From Aphelocoma coerulescens (taxonomy: Eukaryota; Chordata; Aves; Passeriformes; Corvidae), in assembly GCF_041296385.1 (NCBI RefSeq), contig NW_027184061.1:620001-684000 (forward strand): a DNA stretch of 64,000 bases, written 5' to 3'. Below are positions 56,930-64,000 of this stretch, piece after piece. Position numbers and translations under genes: made by a program. Below the pieces are notes generated by a model, which was not told the origin of the DNA, searched no databases, and saw nothing but the letters and a program-made list of their open reading frames with translations. The number at the start of each line of letters is the position of its first letter. Position 1 is the stretch's first letter.

Positions 56930-58170
56930 TTTGGCTTCTCGTGGCCCCGGGGCTGAGCCGCAGCAGAGCCCTGGCGGAGCCCAGAGCAGCCTCAGCATCC
57001 ACAGAGCCCGGCTGCAAGGAGAGAAAGCAGAAAGCGCCCGTCAGCTGAAGGCTCCCGTCCCCCTTGTCCCAGCCGCCCGCGGTGCCCAGGCCGTGCTGGC
57101 CGCGCTCAGAGCGCTGCCCAAAGCTGCCCAGCATTGCTGCCTCTGGCAGGAGAGCAGGAGGGCAGGACACGTGCCCAGCCTGCAGCCGGCCGTGGCACAG
57201 CCACCTCCTCAGCAGCTGCCCAGAGCGGGATGCTGCTGCGCTCGCTGCCGTCTCCCAAAAGCCCTTATCCCAGCCGTGCCAAGAGGACGGGCACCCACCT
57301 CACGCCTCCCGCCGCCAGAAGAAAAGCTGCTCCCAAACGGTGTCCTCAGCCCTTCTCCAAGGGCACGTCCCACCCACGCCACAGCTGCTCCCAAGCACTT
57401 CACCATCCGGACCAGACAGCACCTAGAACGCTTCCTTTGGAAAAACAAACCATAAATCAATGAAAAGAGATTACAGACAAAAACGGAAAACAAGGAAAAT
57501 GGTAAAAAATCTTGTCTCTGCTGGGGCCTTGAGGAAGGCCCAAGCCCACCATGCGAGGGAAAAACCCACCCACAGGCCAGGGCAGCCCACGCTTTCTGCC
57601 TTCCCCGTGCACTGCCCCCAAAAGTCATGCTGAGCCCAAAGCCAACAAGGGCAGTGGAGCAGCCCAAGCCCTTCCTTGCCTGCAGAGCGAAGCAGCCCAT
57701 GCACAGCTTCTGGTGTCCAACCTCTGCTCCCACCATGGGGCTTTGTTTGTGTCGAGCTGGCTGCCCCAGCCCCAGCCCCAGTGCAGGGGCCACGGTGGGT
57801 GCTGGGGATTGTTGGCAGGGCCAGGAGCAGACTCCCAGTTCAAAACCAGCCCAGCCCATCCCCCCAGCCCTGCCAAAAAGCAGCTTGGCAGCCAACTGAA
57901 GAATTGGTTGCATCCGCCCCAGCAAAGGGGGGAACCTTTGTTTCCCGGCCAGGCTGTGCCATGCACAAATCTGGGAGCATCCCCCTGCGTGTGGACTCAT
58001 CTGCAAATTCGCTGTGGAGCCTGGCTTTGGAGAAGGTGCCACAATTGAAGTCCATCATCTTCAGCTTGCCAGGTGGAGGAAGAGCTTGTCATCCTTGATG
58101 TCACCCTCCATGTCTCCAGCAGCAGCAGCCGCACCTGGCACAGCTTCTCCAGGGGCTCCTTCTTCCCTGG
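56930..58170 (-). pseudogene. PIM-like kinase pseudogene (tandem copy)
   Basis: The segment parallels 58,440-59,780. A relic of kinase exon 3 at about 57,990-58,130 reads GDIKDDKLFLHLAS, then KMMDFNCGTF, where the active gene has [14 protein letters not shown] and [10 protein letters not shown]. The catalytic HRD has lost His-Arg, DFG is DFN, and stops intervene. Intron sequence before the last exon (LTGAFCFLS in translation) is shared with the active gene. The exon carrying the substrate lobe is barely recognisable near 57,430. Kinase-dead and broken. Confidence 0.65.
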
Positions 58171-58440
58171 GGCTGGAGCAGGCTGTCAGTGCTCTGCCCA
58201 GGGCCCCGGCTGTCGCTGAAGCAGGACAAGCAAAAGCAGCTGGCATGGGGGCCACCAGTGCTGGGAAGAGCAGCTCAGCTCCAGCAGTAGGGCTGCGCGT
58301 GCCCAGCTGAGGAGCCCTGCGCAGCGATTCAGGCAGGACAAAATCTCTGCCTTTCTTTGCTGCTTCCTGCCAAGGCGCGTGTGCAGCTGGAACTTACCGG
58401 CTCCCTGGGTCAAAGCGTGCGTGTGGCTCTCTCCCTTCTC

Positions 58441-61010
58441 CTATGGCACGTGAATATCCTGCATCCAGGGATCACAGGACAGGTCTTCTAATGAGGGCCT
58501 TTCCGAGGACAGCACGGATAAACACCGTCGGATGAGATTCTGGCACTCTGCGGACAGAAAGCAGAAAGCACCAGTCAGTTGCTGAAGGCTCCTGTCCGCT
58601 TTGCCCCACTCTTGCCATGGCCAGGCCGTGCTGTGTGCGCCTAAACAGGGCTGTGCCTAAACTTTGCCATCAATTCTTTCTTTTGGAGGAGAGCAGGAGA
58701 GCAGGACATTGCCACCTCCTCAGCAGCTGCCAGTGTGGGATGCTCCTGAGCCCGCTGCTGTCTCCCAGCACTGCTATTCCCCCCGTGCTGCAGAGACGAG
58801 GATCCACCTGGAGAGAGCCGTCGTGGGAGCGAGAGCCGGCCCCAGGTGCTGTTCCAGCCCCTCCTGAAAGGGTGCTCCCCGCAGACCATCTGGTGCAGCA
58901 CGATGCCCAGGGACCAGACGGTCGCTGCCTCGCCGTAGTACCAGCCGAACTGGGTCCATTCCGGGGGGCTGTAGGATGGTGTTCCTATGGAATAGAGATG
59001 GAGTTCTTCAGGGGGACGCTGCCTGCTCCCAGAGCCTCGCCCCAGCATCCCTGGGCATGCGGGGGCCGCAGCAGCGGCACGCGGCGTGACCCGCTGCCCT
59101 CTGGCCAGCACCTGGGACTTGTGTACAAACTGGGGGTTGGAAAAGAAGCCGCTGGTGTTGCAAGAGGGCAGCGGAAGCCCTGGCAAGGCCCGAGCATTGC
59201 ATGCAAAGGAAAAACCCACTTGGTGCTGGGGAAAAACCACGCTTTCATCCTCCCTGCCTGCACTGCCCCAGAAACCATTCTTAAGCCAAGGCAACCACGG
59301 GCAGCAGAGCAGTCCGAGCCCTGTCTCGCCTGCACACCAAACGGGCTGGAGCACAGGTTCTGGCCTCCCCTCTCTGCTACCCCCACCCACGGGTGTTTCT
59401 GTGGTGCTGGCTGCCCCAGCCCCAGCGCCAGTCCTGGGCAGAGTGGCTGGCGAAGGCTGCCAGCAGGGCTGGAAGATGGCCCCTCAGCCAGCGCCGCTCA
59501 AAAGCAGCTCAGCTGAACACTCCGGCTGCCATGACTGGCAGCAAAAGGGAGAATCCCCCATGCCACAGCCGGCTTGGGCTGTGAGATGTTGGGCTGTGAG
59601 ATGTTGGGCTGTGAGATGTTGGGCTGTGAGATGTTGGGCTGTGAGATGTTGGGCCGTGAGATGTCGGGCTGTGAGATGTTGGGCTGTGAGATGCCGCTAC
59701 CAGGAGCCTCCCCCTGCATGGGCTCACCTGCAAAGCTGGTGTAGGCTGCGGCTTGCAGGTAGGTGCCACAGCCAAAGTCAATGAGTTTGGCCTGCCCGGT
59801 GGCCAGGTCGACCAGGATGTTCTCCGGTTTGATGTCCCGGTGCAGGACCCCGCAGCTGGTGCAGTGCCGCACGGCCTCCAGCACCTGGCGGAACAGGTGC
59901 CGCGCCACCTCCTCGCACAGGAAGCCCCGTGCCCGAATGAAGTGAAGGAGGTCCTGACACCGCTCCGGGCGCTCCAGCACCATCAGCACGTTGTTGGGGA
60001 GCTCCAGCCACTCGTGGAGCTGGACAATGCCAGGGAAGCCAGCGGACACCTTGTCCAGCAGCACGATCTCCAGTGGTGCTCGGGTGCCGTCGGGCTGCGG
60101 GAGGAGCACGGTGCCGTCAGCGGGGCTGATGCCGTGCCGGGGCTCGGGAAGCCCTCAGCCAGCCGGGGACGCTCTGCGCGCTCCGCTGGCCCCACGGCCG
60201 CTCTCCCTCGAGGCGTTCTGGCGGCTTCCACCCTGCCGGGCCTCGGCTCATCCCCGCCCGTCGCGCCCCGGCTTCTCCCGCTGCCCCTCGCTCACTCACC
60301 AGCTCGCCCCAATGGCCGATGCGGTTCCGCGGCACCCGTTTGATGGCCACCTGCAAGGCAAGGGGAGCAGCGGGCTGAGCTCGCCGCCCGCCGTGCCCAG
60401 CCCCATGCTCCTTCTCCTCCTCCTTTGCCCCCCGCCTCCTGCGCCCGCCGCCGGCCCCGCCACTCACCGGGGCGCCGTCCGAGAGCCGCGTGGCCGCGAA
60501 GACGCTGCCGAAGCCGCCGCGCCCCAGCAGCGAACCCAGCCGGTAGCGCTCCTTCAGGCCCTGCTGCGCCTTCCGTGCCCGCGAGACGCGGCCGTCAGCG
60601 CTCGGCCCGGGGCCAGGAACGGCCCCCGAGCGCCGCTCAACCGCCCCGGGCCGGCCATCCGCACATGGGGGCTCTTTTGGAGGGGCCACCGGCGGCTCGG
60701 GGCCGGCGGCCGCGCTCAAGAGCGGCGGAGCTCGGAGCGGGGAAGACGCTGCGGAGGCGGCGGGAGCGGCCGCGCCGCCTGTGTCCCCGGCGGGCCCCGG
60801 GAGGAGCCGAGGCCGGGGCCGGGGCCGGGCTCGGGGTCGGGCCAGCCGGAGCCAGGGGCTGGCGATGGTGCCCAGGAGCCAGGCACTGATGCCCGCCCAG
60901 CAGCGCCACAGCCAGGACGGCGAGAGCCGGGCGGAGGCGGGACCGCGGCGGGACGCCCGGGGGCGGGGAGGGGGCAGCCCCGCCCGGGGCCGGGGGCGGG
61001 CCGGGGGCAT
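58441..61010 (-). CDS. PIM-like serine/threonine kinase, five coding exons
   Basis: Exons on the minus strand: 60,468-61,010, 60,300-60,350, 59,728-60,094, 58,808-58,984 and 58,441-58,547, all with GT/AG borders. They total 1,245 bases, exactly 415 codons. The kinase starts after about 150 residues ([20 protein letters not shown], Gly-rich loop), with VAIKRV (ATP-binding Lys), [18 protein letters not shown] (hinge), [12 protein letters not shown] (catalytic loop), DFGCGTY (Mg-binding) and [10 protein letters not shown] (activation segment). It ends WMQDIHVP. The ERPE hinge is typical of PIM kinases, which are constitutively active and promote survival and growth. The N-terminal extension from MPPARPRPR is Pro/Arg-rich with a hydrophobic stretch ([20 protein letters not shown]). 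Start choice is by similarity to such genes and is the least certain part. Confidence 0.9.
59574..59692. repeat. 15-bp tandem repeat, about 8 units
   Basis: Units of gggctgtgagatgtt with one or two substitutions, in intron 3 of the PIM-like gene, about 35 bases beyond the exon 3 donor. Confidence 0.95.
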
Positions 61011-61139
61011 GGCCCGGCCGGGCCTGGGGAGAGGGAGGCCGCGGGAGGGGGGGTTGGGGAACGAAAGGGAGAGCGGGAGAGGGTGCGAGACACTGGGAGA
61101 GGGAGAGGAGGAGCAGGAGAAGGGACGCAGAGGGTTCGT

Positions 61140-61200
61140 GGACTCGCTGCTTTTGCGCTGCTGCTGCTGCTGCCGCTGCTGCCGCTGCTGCCGCTGAAGC
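61140..61200 (-). repeat. Trinucleotide repeat in the PIM-like 5' region
   Basis: GCTGCTGCTGCTGCTGCCGC-type units about 130-190 bases upstream of the chosen start, within a CpG-rich region (60,400-61,330) that probably contains the promoter. Confidence 0.8.
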
Positions 61201-61494
61201 GCTGGGAGCGTTTGTCCGCGTGTCCGTGTGTCCGGTGCCCGTGTGTCCGTTCCCCTCCGCGCGCCCCACGGCCGAGCCCCGCGCGCCCCGGGGCAGCACG
61301 GGCCGCTCCGCTCCGGGGCCGAGGCGGAGTCCCGGAGCATCTCTTGCTCCCGCAGCCACACCAAACCCGCTCGGCCATTGGCAGCAGTTTTGCACACGTT
61401 TCCCTTTGAAGGGCTCCTCTCTACCCCCATTTCCAAGGAGTCTCACTGGGGTTTTGGCACCTGCAGCGACAGGGCAGCGATTGGGCTTCAAACT

Positions 61495-61760
61495 TCAAGA
61501 AAGACATGGAGGGGCTGGAGCACGTCCAGAGATGGGAATGGAGCTGGGGAAGGCTCTGGAGGACTTCTGAGGGGCAGCTGAGGGATCTGAGGGCGCTGAG
61601 CCTGGAGGAAAGGAGGCTCAGGGGGGACCTGGCTCTCTCCAAGTCCCTGACAGGAGGGGGCAGCCAGGAGGGGTGGGGCTCTGCTGCCAAGGGAAAGCAC
61701 GAGAGGAAATGGCCTCGGGGGAACTCTTGGGGTGGATGGTGGGGAAATTCTCATCCTCCG
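61495..61760 (+). mobile_element. CR1 LINE fragment
   Basis: Typical CR1 text: gagcacgtccagagatggga, gagcctggaggaaaggaggc, tcaggggggacctggctctc, gcacgagaggaaatggcctc. The 3' end is missing. Confidence 0.85.
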
Positions 61761-61974
61761 TGTCTCGACAATGCGGGAGGGAGGGAGGGGTGGGGCACGA
61801 CCTGGGGACACGGGGGTGGTGACGCTGGGCTGGGGACACGGGAAAGGGCACGGGAAGCCAAAGCCCCGCTGAGCGCTGGCGCTGGGCTGGCACGGGGTGA
61901 GCCGGCAGCAGGGCCCCGCAGCCCTGAGGGACTCGCCCTGACGGCCGGGGAGTATTGATCCTGGTCTCTAAAAA

Positions 61975-62270
61975 ATGAGACTCAATAAAATATCATTAAA
62001 AGGTGCCTCCTTCTCCTTCTCCTCCTCTCCCATCCCTTCTCCTGCTCCCCCCGGGCCCAGCGCCCACCCTTGGCCCCCCGTTTTCCCAGCGCGGTCGCAT
62101 CCCGCGGGAGGAGCCGGGATGGAGCCGGGACAGGTCGGGCTGGGGCAGCGCTGGGCTCTGGGCCCGGCCTGGGCGCCCCCCACGCGCCCCCTCCTCAAAT
62201 TGCCCTGGCGGGGGGCGCTGGGGGCGAGGGGGGGGCGCAGGTGGGGTCCGGGTGGGGAGCGCTGAGCGCT
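61975..62270 (-). pseudogene. ZNF 5' region relic
   Basis: On the minus strand this matches the CpG-rich upstream region of ZNF B (16,800-17,080), including the GGAAGAGG-type tract, and stops at about 61,975. No coding exon follows. Confidence 0.7.
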
Positions 62271-62279
62271 GCGGGTCTG

Positions 62280-62324
62280 CCTGGCAACTGGTGAGTCACC
62301 AGCGCCGCGCGCTCTGATTGGCTG
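62280..62324 (+). promoter_or_regulatory. X/Y-box module
   Basis: CCTGGCAACTGGTGAGTCA, 15 bases, CTGATTGGCTG: identical in both motifs and spacing to the copy at 16,753-16,797. It points right, away from the ZNF 5' relic. Confidence 0.8.
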
Positions 62325-62579
62325 AAGGTTGTTCAACGCCTGCTCTGATTATCTGATACTCGCGGGGAATTTTGGTTGGTCGTTGGGGGCTGTGGGGCGG
62401 CTTAGGGGGGGGGGTCTCTGCGCCTTTGGGGTTCGCTGGTGCCGATTTAGGGTTCAGGTGCCTCCCAAGGACCCCCCGGGGGGGATGACACAGGGGTGAC
62501 ACACGGGGGTCCCCATTCCCGATCCATCCTGGGGCCGGTTCTGCCCCCCCCACTCCTGGTCCCCCCGCGGGATCCCCCA

Positions 62580-62985
62580 AAATCCCTTCCCACTGTTGCC
62601 CATTAAACGGGACCGGGGCGAACTGGGAACACTGGGAGCAGCCGGGCAGGGGCAGAGTGACAGCGAGGCTGGGGGGGACACACGACCCCCCAAAATCATC
62701 GCGGGGATGGGGCGAGGGTCCCGGCCGGGCCCGAGGCCACGGGGAGGGGCTGCGGCCACCGGCGGCTCAGGAGCTCTGTGGGCAGAGCAAAGGGGGTGAC
62801 ACCCGGCTGGGGGGCCCCGGAGGGAGCACAGAGCTCCGGGGAAGGGGGGACACGACCCCCGGGCCCCTCCCATCACCTGCTTGCGCAGGTAGAAGCCGAG
62901 CCCCAGCGCCAGGAAGACGAAGCCCAACACGAAGCCCCCGATCCCCGTCAGCATCTTGGGGGGCCGGGGGGCAGCTTTGGGGGGT
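62580..62985 (-). pseudogene. MHC class IIB 3' fragment (transmembrane exon and tail)
   Basis: On the minus strand the transmembrane exon (about 62,877-62,981) reads MLTGIGGFVLGFVFLALGLG then FYLRKQ, the least altered copy in the window, and the tail exon from 62,775 reads Ser-Ser-stop. The polyadenylation signal is lost (CAGTTCGCC where the 16 kb copy has CAATAAAGC). The 5' exons, if present, lie right of the window; the 1 kb of intron visible is minisatellite. Confidence 0.75.
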
Positions 62986-63039
62986 GGAGGGCAGAAGGAT
63001 CCGGGAAACGGCAGCGGCAGCTGGGAAGGGACCGGAATG

Positions 63040-63780
63040 GACTGGGACAGAATGGGATGGACTGGGACAGAATGGGATGGACTAGGACGGAATGGGACAG
63101 GAGGATACACTGGGACCAGGATCAGGACTGGGCAGGGCCACATTTGCAGCACCAGGGATTATACTGGGATATATTGGGACCACACTGAGGGCTACTGGGA
63201 ACATGCTGAGGCCCAATGGGTGCTGCTAGGATATACTGGGAGTGATTTGCATCATACTAGGAATGACTGGGATTGTACTGGGAGTGACTGGAACCACAGT
63301 GGTGGTGAAAGGGTGCAATTGGAAAGATGCAGGGGGCAACTGGGATCATCCTGGGAGCAGCTGGCCCATACTGGGGTCATACTGGGATCATACTGGGAGT
63401 GACAGGGTCATGTTGCAGTGACTGGCCTAGTGCTGGGAGCATCTGGGAGTGACTGGGATCATACTGGGGGTGACAGGAATCAAACCAGACTCATACTGGG
63501 AAGTTACCTGGAATCATCCTGGGGGTGACTGGACTCATACTGGGATCATGCTTAGAGCAACTGGGACCATGATGGGGGCAAAAGGCATCATAGAGGGACT
63601 GACTAGGAGTGACTGGGTCCATACTGGAAGTGACCAGGGCCCTACCTTACTCTACTGGGAGGGACTGAGAGTGAAAGGAACCATACAGGGCATGACTGGG
63701 AACAACTGGGACCATGTTGGGGGCAACTGGGATCTTATTGGGAGTGACTGGGAACATAAAAGCTTGAGTGGAGTTTTTAT
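63040..63780. repeat. Degenerate actgggagtga minisatellite (class IIB intron)
   Basis: Dozens of imperfect 10-25 base units built on actggga(tca/gtga). On the minus strand these are the tcccagt units seen in other class IIB introns here. Confidence 0.85.
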
Positions 63781-64000
63781 CCCGTGGCATTCCCGGGGAG
63801 TAGCAGCAGCTCCACGCCCCCAGCCCGGGGGGTGGGAGCAGGGGAACCGCTGGCAGCACCTTCGGGGCACAGCCGAGGGCTGGGGGGCTCCTCCCCCACT
63901 TCATTTTCTCTGCCCAATTCAAATCATCCCCTCCCATTCAAATCCCCTCCATTCACATTTTCTCCCCACCATTAAAGTTTCCTTGCCCCAATTCAACTTT
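63781..64000. other. Window end, no gene recognised
   Basis: GC-rich then ccattca-rich sequence. No beta-2 exon of a class IIB gene is visible. Confidence 0.4.

Noticed and set aside
59574..59692. CRISPR-like array
   Set aside because: Units are contiguous 15-mers without spacers, in a vertebrate intron.
59991..61409. Plus-strand 472-codon frame
   Set aside because: Antisense to the PIM-like exons, which have matching splice sites and a kinase domain.

Overview
The window looks like part of the MHC of a bird, most likely a songbird. Three things point there: CR1 LINE 3' ends, several degraded MHC class II beta (class IIB) pieces whose cytoplasmic tails end Ser-Ser-stop, and a PIM-like kinase of the type expanded in passerines. 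GC-rich introns, minisatellites and many avian-type LTRs fit this. I see no bacterial features, tRNA, rRNA or CRISPR.

Layout. 1-4,770: class IIB relics, an LTR-like block and a frameshifted C2H2 zinc-finger gene (ZNF A). 4,871-6,720: a retroviral Gag-like reading frame fused to a Y-box (YBX) cold-shock domain, followed by an LTR. 7,761-15,882: an almost full-length class I provirus on the minus strand, with intact pol, a gag lacking capsid, and an env whose surface subunit looks like three tandem Ig domains. 15,883-19,345: class IIB tail, an X/Y-box promoter and a 12-finger ZNF (ZNF B). 20,395-28,985 and 34,710-42,770: arms of a roughly 8 kb inverted duplication, each with a ZNF (C, D) and a decayed gammaretrovirus-like element. 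The roughly 5.7 kb spacer between the arms holds further class IIB pseudogene pieces. 31,271-36,048 is also a direct repeat of 1-4,770. 43,400-46,430: ZNF E with a frameshifted last finger. 47,165-48,430: CR1 and a possible small membrane protein gene. 48,570-55,043: 0.7 kb inverted repeats around an alpharetrovirus-like env/integrase relic. 56,900-61,010: a PIM-like kinase gene with five clean exons and a tandem kinase pseudogene. 61,495-64,000: CR1, a ZNF 5' relic, an X/Y box and a class IIB tail.

How it fits together. The recurrent unit appears to be class IIB - X/Y-box promoter - ZNF, with class IIB and ZNF divergent. It has been copied directly and inverted and broken up by retroviral insertion. 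No complete class IIB gene is present and I found no beta-2 exon. Likely intact host genes are ZNF B, ZNF C, ZNF D, the PIM-like kinase, perhaps ZNF E (one finger short) and perhaps the membrane protein at 47.6 kb. Identifications rest on reading motifs and comparing copies by eye within the window.
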